From positions 62,001 through 126,000 of the forward strand of contig JBGUEO010000009.1 of the NCBI GenBank assembly GCA_041821315.1: DNA of 64,000 nucleotides, written 5' to 3'. A model generated the notes under the pieces. It worked only from the letters and a program-made list of their open reading frames with translations, made no database searches and was not told where the DNA came from. The position numbers were made by a program, and so were the translations under genes. Positions 34,973 through 43,218 of the stretch are shown piece after piece; the first letter of the stretch is position 1; every line of letters starts with the position of its first letter. This stretch comes from DIGJ01 sp041821315 (lineage in GTDB: Bacteria > Bacillota > Clostridia > Lachnospirales > Lachnospiraceae).

Positions 34973-35860
34973 TTAAATTAAATTCATTTCCTTTAACACT
35001 TTACGAAGTTCTTCTTTTTCTGCTGTTTTTAATTCTGCAATTGGTTCTAAGCATTTTCCAACTGGAAAGCCCTCTTGGACTAATCCCTCCTTAATAACAG
35101 CAGGAAATGTACCCATGTTACAAGCAATTCTAAGCGGTGCAAGAGTAAACTGCGATTCCAGCGCTCCTTCCAAATCACCTGCTACATACTTATCATAGAT
35201 ATCCGCTGCGATTCTTGGGGCTACATTTGCACAAGATGCTATCGCTCCCACTGCTCCATAGCATAATCCTGCGTAAATTAATGTATCTCTTCCAAGTAAC
35301 ACATCAAAATTCTCTATATTTTTTGTTAATCTCAAATATTCTTCCGTGTTTGTAAAGTCTCCTGTACTATCTTTTACAGCTATAATATTTTTAATTTTAG
35401 CAAGCCTTGCAACTGTCTTTGGCTCAACTGTTACATTTGTTTTCGGTTTGTTATTATAGATGATTATCGGTAATTTTGTATTGTTTGCAATTGTTTTATA
35501 AAATTCATATACTTCTTCTTGCGTCTGGGAAACAAACATTGGTGTTAGTACCGATACTGCATCAACACCAACCTCTTCTGCTATTTTTACAAGTTCCATG
35601 ACACCTCTTGTTGTAATATGATTTGCACCTGCATATACAGCGACTCTACCACTTGCTTCCTCCACTGCTACTGTAAGAATGTGCCTTACTTCTTGGTTTG
35701 TAAATGCATAAAATTCTCCGGTCGTGCCAAGCGGAAAAATACCATGAACCCCCTCTTCAATTAAGTGATTAATCATTTGGCGAAAAACTGGTTCATTAAA
35801 TTTTCCATCCTCCGTTAGCGGAGTAATGATTGGCGGAATGACTCCGTGTGGTTTAAACAT
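34973..35860 (-). CDS. DHDPS/NAL-superfamily lyase, probable 5-keto-4-deoxyglucarate aldolase
   Basis: 295 residues, class I (Schiff base) aldolase fold. The GTTGE motif is in IFPLGTTGEFYAF, the YN motif in PIIIYNNKPKTNV and the catalytic lysine in IIAVKDSTGDFTN. 5-keto-4-deoxyglucarate dehydratases of this superfamily usually carry a YNRDN-type motif, which is absent. The operon has garR and garK downstream of the cleavage step but no GarL (HpcH-type) aldolase, so I infer that this enzyme makes pyruvate and tartronate semialdehyde. A dehydratase role remains possible. Confidence 0.75.
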   Translation of the reverse strand: MFKPHGVIPPIITPLTEDGKFNEPVFRQMINHLIEEGVHGIFPLGTTGEFYAFTNQEVRHILTVAVEEASGRVAVYAGANHITTRGVMELVKIAEEVGVDAVSVLTPMFVSQTQEEVYEFYKTIANNTKLPIIIYNNKPKTNVTVEPKTVARLAKIKNIIAVKDSTGDFTNTEEYLRLTKNIENFDVLLGRDTLIYAGLCYGAVGAIASCANVAPRIAADIYDKYVAGDLEGALESQFTLAPLRIACNMGTFPAVIKEGLVQEGFPVGKCLEPIAELKTAEKEELRKVLKEMNLI

Positions 35861-35872
35861 TTTTTCCTCCTT

Positions 35873-37204
35873 TCATTCGCGTACTAGACATGGTCGTTTC
35901 GCATCAAATTTCCAATGAGGAATCAAATACTGCATTCCAAGTGAATCATCACGACCACCAAGGCAATTCGACTTGTAAACTTCGTTTGCTTTTTTAATTT
36001 GTTCCATATCTACTTCAATTCCAAGCCCCGGCTTATTAGGAATTGAGATACATCCATCGACAATTTGCAGTGGTTCTTTCGTTAAACGTTCCACACCTTC
36101 TTGCCAAATCCAATGGGTATCAATTGCGTTAATATCACCTGGTACTGCAGCTGCAGCATGGGTAAACATAGCAAGCGAGATGTCAAAATGATTATTGGAA
36201 TGTGATCCCCAGGTAAGCCCAAATTCATTGCACATCTGTCCGACTCGAACGGAACCAGCCATTGTCCAAAAATGTGGATCAGCTAGAGGAATATCGACCG
36301 ATTGCAATGCAATCGAATGACACATCTGTCTCCAATCCGTTGCTATCATATTAGTTGCAGTCGGAAGTCCCGTTGCTCTTCTAAATTCAGCTAAAATTTC
36401 ACGTCCAGAATAAACGCCTTCTGCTCCACATGGATCTTCACAATAAGTTAAAATTCCATGCATATCCTTACAAAGTTCAATGGCATCTTTCAAAAACCAC
36501 CCTCCATTTGGATCAAGTGTTATTCTTGCTTTTGGAAAAGTTTCTTTCAGTGCTTTTACAGCCTTAATTTCTTCCTTTCCTTCTAAAACACCACCCTTTA
36601 GTTTAAAATCACAAAATCCATATTTATCCTTAGCTGCTTTCGCAAGTGCTACTATTTTTTCAGGCGTCATTGCTTCTTCATGGCGAATTTGATACCATTC
36701 ACAATCCCCATTTGGTTCATCGTCATAGTTCAAATCTGTTTTTTTACGATCCGCAATATAAAAAAGGTATCCTAACATGCGAACCTTATCTCTTTGCATT
36801 CCATCTCCAAGCAAAGCTGCAACTGGTACATTTAAATACTTACCAAGTAAATCAAGAAGTGGTGTTTCAATTGCAGTAGCAACATGTACTCCTGTTCTTA
36901 AATCAAACGTTTGAGAACCACGAACATCTTCTTCACCTTTTTGTTCTAAATATTTTTTCACCTTTAATACTGTGTTTTTATATTCTCCAATACTTGTCCC
37001 AAGTACTAATTTTTTACATTCTTCCAACGCATTGGTTATTTTTATTCCTCCGGGAACTTCACCCACACCTACTTCACCCATACTATCTGTCAATATCACG
37101 ACATTTCTGGTAAAGTACGGAGCATGTGCCCCACTTAAGTTAAGAAGCATGCAGTCTTTGCCTGCTACTGGATATACTTCCATATTCGTAATAATCGGTA
37201 TCAT
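35873..37204 (-). CDS. gudD: Glucarate dehydratase
   Basis: Enolase-superfamily enzyme turning D-glucarate into 5-keto-4-deoxyglucarate. 443 residues; NLSGAHAPYFTRNVVILTDS near the start closely matches E. coli GudD. The KxK base is in CDFKLKGGVLEG, metal ligands in RITLDPNGGW and TYCEDPCGAEGV, and the His base in LTWGSHSNNHFDISLAMFTH. The start is ATG at 37204 behind AAGGAG; one codon upstream is an in-frame TTG. 22-nt spacing to garR. It may also accept idarate. Confidence 0.95.
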   Translation of the reverse strand: MIPIITNMEVYPVAGKDCMLLNLSGAHAPYFTRNVVILTDSMGEVGVGEVPGGIKITNALEECKKLVLGTSIGEYKNTVLKVKKYLEQKGEEDVRGSQTFDLRTGVHVATAIETPLLDLLGKYLNVPVAALLGDGMQRDKVRMLGYLFYIADRKKTDLNYDDEPNGDCEWYQIRHEEAMTPEKIVALAKAAKDKYGFCDFKLKGGVLEGKEEIKAVKALKETFPKARITLDPNGGWFLKDAIELCKDMHGILTYCEDPCGAEGVYSGREILAEFRRATGLPTATNMIATDWRQMCHSIALQSVDIPLADPHFWTMAGSVRVGQMCNEFGLTWGSHSNNHFDISLAMFTHAAAAVPGDINAIDTHWIWQEGVERLTKEPLQIVDGCISIPNKPGLGIEVDMEQIKKANEVYKSNCLGGRDDSLGMQYLIPHWKFDAKRPCLVRE

Positions 37205-37229
37205 CAACAGTTCTCCTTCACATATATAA

Positions 37230-38114
37230 TTAAGATTCTACCGTAACATTTGCAATTTTTTCATAATACTTAACTAAACTTGCATGATCTTCTTTTTCAT
37301 ATCCGTCCGCTTTTAGTGCCTGCATCATCTCCATAACCTGTGAAGTAAGAGGAACTGGTGCTGTAACAGAATGTGCAGCATTTAAAGCATTCGTTAGATC
37401 TTTGATATGCAGCTCGATACGAAAACCAGGTTTAAAGTTTCTACCAAGTACCATTGGTGCTTTTGCGTCTAAAACAGTAGATCCAGCTAACCCACCACGA
37501 ATTGCCTGATATACAAGTTCTGGGTCTGCGCCCGCTTTCTTTGCTAACGTAAGTGCCTCTGACATTGCAGCAATATTTAGTGCTACAATCATCTGATTCG
37601 AAAGCTTCGCGATATTACCTGCACCAAGTTCTCCAACATAAACGGTGGAACCAGCCATGACCATTAATACATCATAGTATTGATCGAATAATTCCTTTTT
37701 ACCACCAACCATAACCGATAACGTTCCATCCACTGCTTTTGGCTCTCCACCACTTACTGGTGCATCTAGCATTTCAATTCCCTTTTTCGCAAGTTCAGCT
37801 CCAATTGCTTTGCTCTCCACTGGGTCAATGGAACTCATATCAATCAATACCGTGCCTTCTTTTGCTCCTTCGATTACTCCATCTTCGCCAAGTGCTACTG
37901 CTCTTACATGAGGAGAATTTGGTAACATAGTGATAATAACATCACATTCTTTTGCTACTGCTGCTGCATTTTTGGCTTCCTTTGCTCCTAATACTGCTAG
38001 CTCTGCAACTGCTGCTTTATTAAAGTCACATACTACCAATTCATGTCCTGCTTTTAAAAGATTTTTACTCATAGGTTTTCCCATGATTCCAAGTCCAATA
38101 AATCCTAATTTCAT
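37230..38114 (-). CDS. garR: Tartronate semialdehyde reductase (2-hydroxy-3-oxopropionate reductase)
   Basis: NAD(P)H-dependent beta-hydroxyacid dehydrogenase of 294 residues. The Rossmann motif GFIGLGIMGKPMSKNLLKAG, the substrate signature LDAPVSGGEPKAVDGTLSVM and the catalytic lysine region GAGNIAKLSNQMIVALNI are all present. It reduces tartronate semialdehyde to glycerate. The start is ATG at 38114 with GGAGG 8 nt away. First gene of the aldarate operon, behind a 379-nt regulatory spacer. A 3-hydroxyisobutyrate dehydrogenase role is less likely in this setting. Confidence 0.92.
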   Translation of the reverse strand: MKLGFIGLGIMGKPMSKNLLKAGHELVVCDFNKAAVAELAVLGAKEAKNAAAVAKECDVIITMLPNSPHVRAVALGEDGVIEGAKEGTVLIDMSSIDPVESKAIGAELAKKGIEMLDAPVSGGEPKAVDGTLSVMVGGKKELFDQYYDVLMVMAGSTVYVGELGAGNIAKLSNQMIVALNIAAMSEALTLAKKAGADPELVYQAIRGGLAGSTVLDAKAPMVLGRNFKPGFRIELHIKDLTNALNAAHSVTAPVPLTSQVMEMMQALKADGYEKEDHASLVKYYEKIANVTVES

Positions 38115-38176
38115 TCTAGTTACCTCCATTTTTAAATACTAAACCATAGGCTTTTTTTGCCCTTGCTCTATTTATG

Positions 38177-38323
38177 ATTATAATCGTTGTGCATTTTGAT
38201 TACTATTGACAAAAAATATGATTTTTCACTGTGCAATTCTACGTTTTAACCACTCTTTCATAATTTGAAATTATTGTTTCATTAAAAATTTCATTTATTA
38301 GAAATCATTTCACTAACCTTTCA
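38177..38323 (-). promoter_or_regulatory. Aldarate operon control region: -10 box and phased TTTCA repeats
   Basis: A minus-strand TATAAT at 38177-38182 lacks a good -35, as expected of an activator-dependent promoter. Upstream, TTTCA (plus-strand reading) starts at 38224, 38256, 38277, 38289, 38308 and 38319; the offsets of 0, 32, 53, 65, 84 and 95 bp are close to whole helical turns. One TGAAA (38266) makes an inverted pair with the 38277 copy. TTGACAAAAAAT occurs at 38206 and again at 38401. Likely binding site of the neighbouring PrpR-like regulator. Apart from this and the terminator, the gene-free stretch 38115-38493 shows nothing else. Confidence 0.5.
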
Positions 38324-38329
38324 TAAATC

Positions 38330-38373
38330 AAAAACGAAACATGAATTCATTGATTATTTTCCATGTTTCGTTT
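38330..38373 (-). terminator. Hairpin between the AEC transporter gene and the garR operon
   Basis: A 12-bp perfect stem (38332-38343 with 38362-38373, 18-nt loop) is followed on the minus strand by five T residues. It probably ends the regulator/AEC transcript. The arms could also serve as an operator. Confidence 0.6.
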
Positions 38374-38493
38374 ACTATTTCATATTTTTTTATATTTTTT
38401 TTGACAAAAAATCACACAGTTACTTTCATTTCTTCCATGTCCAATGATTGAACACATTTTGCTACTCTATATTCCTTTAATAACAGAAATCTG

Positions 38494-39402
38494 CTATAAG
38501 AGCAACATCATACAAGGCACTGTAATTAATGATAACATGGTCGTTACAAATACACATTTAGATGCAAATTCAACATCTGCACCATACTTTGCTGCAAGAA
38601 GTGCAGTCGTTGTTCCAGCCGGCATAGAAGTTAAAATTAATGATACACCACGAGCAGTTTCATCAATTGGCAAAAGATGAAGCAGTGCTACGCATACTAC
38701 CGGAAGTATAATTAAACGTATTGCAGAAACAAATAAAACACCCGGTTCTATCACTGTTTTAATATTAACTTCTGCGAGTATAGCCCCCACAACGATCATC
38801 GCCATTGGCGCTACCATATTTCCCATATTAGTGAGTGCTTTATCAAGTGGTAGTGGAAGACTAGTTCCACAAAAGGCACGGATTAAGCCTAAAAATACTG
38901 CAATAATATTGGGGTTCAAGATTACATTTTTAACCTTCGTCTTAAAATCTGCGGTTGTAAATAGTGAAATTCCCGCAGACCACATGAAAATACGATTTGG
39001 TACGATTGCAATCGAAGCATAAAACAATCCCAAGTTGCCATAAATTCCTTCTGTCATTGGCAAACCAGCAAATCCAGCATTATTTATCAATGTTGCATAC
39101 TGCATAATGCTTCTCTTTCCAAATGGAAATCCACGATAAATTATTTTTCCCAACAACATAGAAAAGAAACATATACCAAATGATACCATTAATATTGTCA
39201 TCGCCTGCTTCATCATATTCCATGTTAAGTTTTGATTAAATGACTGAAATACCATGCAGGGCATAATAATTTGTAAAACAAAGTCGATAAATTTAGATTG
39301 ATTCTCTTTTGTAATAATTTCTTTTTTCTTTGCAAACATGCCTGCCAACAGATAGATTAGTAATACAATTTGCAAACTCATCATGTTCCAAAATACGTCC
39401 AA
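38494..39402 (-). CDS. AEC family (auxin efflux carrier-like) transporter
   Basis: About 302 residues with around ten membrane spans. The N-terminus MSLQIVLLIYLLAGMFAKKK and the paired C-terminal repeats (GNMVAPMAMIVVGAILAEVN; SLILTSMPAGTTTALLAAKY) fit the membrane-transport (Mem_trans/AEC) family, whose bacterial members carry dicarboxylates such as malate. I start at a TTG at 39402, 6 nt behind AGGAGG, giving a DVFWNMMSLQ beginning; the ATG pair 15-18 nt later is the alternative. It lies 77 nt after the regulator gene. It may move a related acid, in or out. Confidence 0.8.
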   Translation of the reverse strand: MDVFWNMMSLQIVLLIYLLAGMFAKKKEIITKENQSKFIDFVLQIIMPCMVFQSFNQNLTWNMMKQAMTILMVSFGICFFSMLLGKIIYRGFPFGKRSIMQYATLINNAGFAGLPMTEGIYGNLGLFYASIAIVPNRIFMWSAGISLFTTADFKTKVKNVILNPNIIAVFLGLIRAFCGTSLPLPLDKALTNMGNMVAPMAMIVVGAILAEVNIKTVIEPGVLFVSAIRLIILPVVCVALLHLLPIDETARGVSLILTSMPAGTTTALLAAKYGADVEFASKCVFVTTMLSLITVPCMMLLL

Positions 39403-39479
39403 ACGCTTCCTCCTACACAATATTCAAATATAGTTTTGTCTTTGGTTCAAGAAATTCAATTGTTTCCTTCGCGGTTTTT

Positions 39480-41393
39480 CTATACATCAAAAGTTCCTGT
39501 AATACCATATTTTTTCATATGACGCCATAACGTAGTTTTACTAATTCCAAGTTCCTTGGCTACAAGCGCACGATCGCCTCCATGTTTTTCTAACGTCTTT
39601 ATTAATTCCTGTGCCTTTGGATTCTTGTAAATCACTTTTTTCTCTTCCCCATCCACCGTTTGTATCAATGGATATAAATCTGCTAACAATTTTTCCACAT
39701 AGTCTGCATCAATACTTCTGCGTTTTGCTGTCAAAATCATACGATCCATAAAACTTTCTACCTGCACTAAATTACCACTCCAATAATATCGAAGCAAAAC
39801 ATCTTTTGCTGCAGTTGTCAGAACATGATATCTAGAATACTTATCTAGAACTTTTTTCATTTCTTGATAAATTAATTTTTCCAAATCCTCCGGTCGACTT
39901 CGAAGTGGCGGAATCGTAATGCAAAGGCCATTTAAAAGATAATACAAATCTTCTCGAAAGGTTTCCATCTTTACCATCTCATATAGATTCGCATTGGTAG
40001 TCGCAATAATTCTTGTATCCAAAGTCATAGCCTTTTCAATATCATTTTTAGTTAAAATTTGATCTTTTATCGCCCGATAGAGCTTATACTGCATTCGTTT
40101 TCCCAGCCGTTCTATCTCACCTAGAAGAACCGTTCCATGCTTTGCAGTCCCTAATGCACCTAATTTATTTTCATCACTATCCGCCTCTTCAAAAGCACCA
40201 AACAAAATCTTTTCCTGCATTTCTTCGGTCAAGTCATTGCAATTAATGCTAATAAAAGGCGAACTTTTACGCAAACTAGTATTATGAATCGCCTCTGCCA
40301 TTCGTTCTTTTTCTGTTCCAACTTCTCCATATATCAATATTGAACGATTGGACATCGCATATATTTTTGCCAGCTCCACACACTCATGCATTTTCTTGCT
40401 TTTATAGAGTAGATTATGAAAATTACCTTTTGCAACAAAACCATGCAGATACATTTCACGCATCGTTTCTGCTTCTTTTTGTTCTGGTTTTTTTACAATA
40501 TTGCAAGAGAAAATTGCCCCATCAATAACCCCCTCTATTGAAACAGCTGCAAGCATAAATACAACTGCAGTCTCCTTAATACGAATAAAGCTACTATATA
40601 TCTCATCTTCTCCACATAATACGCTTTGTACCTTGCGTTCATCGATTCCCTCAATTACTTCTGATATTTTTTTCCCAATTAACTCTGATTTATTTAGCAA
40701 GAACAATTTTTCTATAATTCGATTAGCATTTATGATTTCCCCCGCTATATTCAAGCGTACAATACCACTAAAGGAATTATCAAGCATTGCTTCCATTTGT
40801 GCATTATGCTTTTTCTCGACATTTGCAGCATAGGCAGCTTTTTGAGCAATTTGAATTGCCTCTCGGATTGAGTCTTCGGTTGCCTCTAAAAATAGGCTTG
40901 AAATTTCAGCTTCTTTCGCTGCCATTATAACCGTATCTCCACCTATAATAACATCTACTTTATCTGCAATTGCCTGATCTGCAGCTGTCTGTATTTTTTC
41001 TTCCGTATCTCCAAGGTAAGTGATTAGTTCAACCTGAAAAAGCTGATTAAAGTAATTCGTATTCGAAAACATATTACTAAAACCAACCAAAGCAATCTTT
41101 GGATTTTCTTTTTTTACCAGTTTTTTTGCTTTCATCACCAATAGTCCAAGCTCTTGCCCTGTGAGTATAATATCAATTACCGTTACATTGGTGTAGCGTT
41201 TTATCATAAGTGCTTGATAGCCTCTTGCGATGATAATAGAAGCACCTTTGGCAACTGCCATTCTTGCTTCACTCACCGAATTTGCCGTTTTTATGCTTTT
41301 TATTTCATCAATACGATAGCCTTCTCTCTCTACTAATGCTCTTGCCTCTTGTGCCATATGTTCGCGAGGCAATAATAATGCAATTCCTGACAT
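39480..41393 (-). CDS. PrpR-like regulator with a degenerate sigma-54-type AAA+ domain
   Basis: 637 residues. A PrpR-N-type sensor domain (about 1-190; VTVIDIILTGQELGLLVMKA) and a PAS-like domain (about 205-300; SFSGIVRLNIAGEIINANRI) precede an enhancer-binding-type AAA+ domain (about 320-545), then a Fis-type HTH (GDRALVAKELGISKTTLWRH). The AAA+ part is altered: Walker A reads GEVGTEKE instead of GxxGxGKE, the GAFTGA loop is missing (ILFGAFEEADSDENK), Walker B has LLGEI for FLDEI, and FREDLYYLLN lacks the usual Arg. ATP-driven sigma-54 activation is therefore doubtful. By position it controls the aldarate genes. Confidence 0.8.
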   Translation of the reverse strand: MSGIALLLPREHMAQEARALVEREGYRIDEIKSIKTANSVSEARMAVAKGASIIIARGYQALMIKRYTNVTVIDIILTGQELGLLVMKAKKLVKKENPKIALVGFSNMFSNTNYFNQLFQVELITYLGDTEEKIQTAADQAIADKVDVIIGGDTVIMAAKEAEISSLFLEATEDSIREAIQIAQKAAYAANVEKKHNAQMEAMLDNSFSGIVRLNIAGEIINANRIIEKLFLLNKSELIGKKISEVIEGIDERKVQSVLCGEDEIYSSFIRIKETAVVFMLAAVSIEGVIDGAIFSCNIVKKPEQKEAETMREMYLHGFVAKGNFHNLLYKSKKMHECVELAKIYAMSNRSILIYGEVGTEKERMAEAIHNTSLRKSSPFISINCNDLTEEMQEKILFGAFEEADSDENKLGALGTAKHGTVLLGEIERLGKRMQYKLYRAIKDQILTKNDIEKAMTLDTRIIATTNANLYEMVKMETFREDLYYLLNGLCITIPPLRSRPEDLEKLIYQEMKKVLDKYSRYHVLTTAAKDVLLRYYWSGNLVQVESFMDRMILTAKRRSIDADYVEKLLADLYPLIQTVDGEEKKVIYKNPKAQELIKTLEKHGGDRALVAKELGISKTTLWRHMKKYGITGTFDV

Positions 41394-41427
41394 CTCCCTC
41401 TCCTTTCGAACGGTTACTCTAAATATG

Positions 41428-41672
41428 TTTCATTATAACAGTATCTTATATTATTTCAACTTTAAAAAAAAGAATATGCTTTTTTAAAAACTTCATTTTC
41501 TTCCCCTTATTGAACGTTTCATTTCATATTGAAATCATTTTCTCCGTTTTAATTTCAATCTTTGCACTTTAACTATTTTACCGAAATATTACGATCATTT
41601 TTGTTTTTATTTTCCATAGTACTAGACTCTTTTATTTTCTATAATACTTCTATAAACTAAAATACTTATAAT
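41428..41672. promoter_or_regulatory. Divergent regulator/garK control region
   Basis: The 322-nt gene-free space between the regulator and garK holds TTTCA at 41428, 41454, 41517, 41522 and 41553, and a perfect 6-bp inverted repeat ATTTCA-TAT-TGAAAT at 41521-41535. A plus-strand TATAAT at 41667-41672 suits garK, without a clear -35. The motif matches that upstream of garR, suggesting shared control. I see no other element here. Confidence 0.45.
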
Positions 41673-41715
41673 AATCCTAAAAATAAAAGAATCTTTAATT
41701 CCAAAGGAGCACTTT

Positions 41716-42852
41716 ATGAAAAACGCCTTGAAAAAATGCATTGTAATCCCAGACTCGTTCAAAGGAACCCTTAGCTCATTCGAAGTGTGTCGCATTATGA
41801 AAGAACAAATTAAGTCCTTGCAAAAAGATTGCGATGTTATAACAATCCCAGTTGCCGATGGTGGAGAAGGAACCGTTGATTGTTTCCTGCATGCACTTAA
41901 AAATGCAAGAAAAATTCAAATAACCGCCACTGGCCCTTATGGTGAACCGGTTTCTTGCTACTATGCAAGACATGAAAATACAGCAATTATCGAAATGGCG
42001 CAAACGGCAGGTCTCCCTCTCGTAGAAGGAAACTTAAATCCTGCAAAAACAACAACATATGGAACTGGAGAAATGATTGCACATGCTGTGAGAAATGATT
42101 GTACTGAAATCATCATTGGTCTTGGTGGAAGTTGTACCAACGATGCAGGCGTGGGCGCTGCACGAGCGCTTGGTGTTATATTTTATAATGAACTTGGACA
42201 TTCATTTATTCCAGAAGGTGATACACTTGCGCAAATTAAATCATTTGACATTTCAAAGGCAAACCAGTTTTTAAAAAAATGCTGCGTTACCGCTATGTGC
42301 GATATTGATAATCCAATGTTTGGAAAATCAGGTGCTGCTTATATCTTTGCCCCACAAAAAGGTGCCGATACCAAAATGGTTAAATTACTTGACAAAAACT
42401 TAGAATCCTTATCAAACACCATAGAAACTTGCTTAGGCCGTGATGTTTCAAAAATACCTGGTGCTGGTGCAGCAGGTGCAATGGGTGCAGGAATTGTAGC
42501 TTTTCTAGGTGGTTCATTGAAATCTGGAATAGATACCGTCTTAGATATTGTTGATTTTAATGAATTATTAAATGATACCGATATTGTCTTTACCGGAGAG
42601 GGAAAAATAGATAGTCAGAGCATTCGCGGAAAAGTAGTAATTGGAATCGCGAAACGAGCAAAAAAGAAAAATATACCAGTTATTACCGTTGTAGGTGCAA
42701 TTGGTGAAGGTGCCGAAAAAGCTTATGATTTAGGTGTTTCCGCTATCTTTAGTATCAATCGTACTGCAACTGCATTTGAAGAAGCACGTCATCACAGTAA
42801 GGAAAATTTGGCAGGAACTATGGATAGTATCATCCGAACACTGTGCATTTGA
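41716..42852 (+). CDS. garK: Glycerate kinase (GarK/GlxK family)
   Basis: 378 residues, type 1 glycerate kinase. Typical motifs: IVIPDSFKGTLSS-type VIPDSFKGTLSSFEVC at the start, PVADGGEGTVDCFL, IIGLGGSCTNDAGVGAARAL and the C-terminal FTGEGKIDSQSIRGKVVIGI. It phosphorylates D-glycerate made by GarR, feeding glycolysis as phosphoglycerate. AAAGGAGC precedes the ATG. It is transcribed away from the regulator and completes the pathway in this island. Confidence 0.95.
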   Translation: MKNALKKCIVIPDSFKGTLSSFEVCRIMKEQIKSLQKDCDVITIPVADGGEGTVDCFLHALKNARKIQITATGPYGEPVSCYYARHENTAIIEMAQTAGLPLVEGNLNPAKTTTYGTGEMIAHAVRNDCTEIIIGLGGSCTNDAGVGAARALGVIFYNELGHSFIPEGDTLAQIKSFDISKANQFLKKCCVTAMCDIDNPMFGKSGAAYIFAPQKGADTKMVKLLDKNLESLSNTIETCLGRDVSKIPGAGAAGAMGAGIVAFLGGSLKSGIDTVLDIVDFNELLNDTDIVFTGEGKIDSQSIRGKVVIGIAKRAKKKNIPVITVVGAIGEGAEKAYDLGVSAIFSINRTATAFEEARHHSKENLAGTMDSIIRTLCI

Positions 42853-42910
42853 ATAAATTCTGATTTAGGAGAGCAACAGACGTAGAAAAATCTTGAAAAC
42901 GGGCGCTATC

Positions 42911-43023
42911 AAAGATGCTACAAAGGTATCTATATATTTGAATCAAAATAGGAATGGACACTTGAAAATCAATCGTCCATTCCCATTTTGATTCAACCGT
43001 AAGGTATTGGAGCATCTTTTTTT
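42911..43023 (+). terminator. Large compound hairpin after garK (terminator-like)
   Basis: A 9-bp outer stem (42911-42919 with 43011-43019) encloses a 22-bp inner stem with one mismatch (42938-42959 with 42975-42996, 15-nt loop), ending in seven T residues (43017-43023). It can end garK transcription, but at over 110 nt it is far larger than a normal terminator and may be a structured RNA or a small palindromic element. Confidence 0.6.
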
Positions 43024-43104
43024 GCTGATTTTCTAAGACATTTTGCGGTTGGATTTAACCATAAATACAGAATTTATCGGATAGGTTGCTTTCTTCTTAA
43101 TAGG

Positions 43105-43204
43105 ACAAAATGAACTGTAAATTTTGTATTTGACGATTGAAACAGACAGCGTAAAATTTTCAATCGTCAGCAAAAACAGTTCAATTACCTACCCCTGTTT
43201 TTGC
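43105..43204. repeat. Cluster of overlapping inverted repeats upstream (3' side) of nrdD
   Basis: Within 100 nt: 7-bp arms 43105-43111/43121-43127; 7-bp arms 43111-43117/43177-43183; 11-bp arms 43132-43142/43158-43168; and 10-bp arms 43170-43179/43195-43204. Several exclude one another. The last may end nrdD transcription. The rest of the 366-nt gene-free spacer 42853-43218 contains the garK hairpin and no ORF. Confidence 0.55.
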
Positions 43205-43218
43205 GTCCGTTGACCCCT

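Noticed and set aside
38115..38493. Sigma-54 promoter for the aldarate operon
   Set aside because: No TGGCAC-N5-TTGC match was found on either strand, in line with the degenerate activator.
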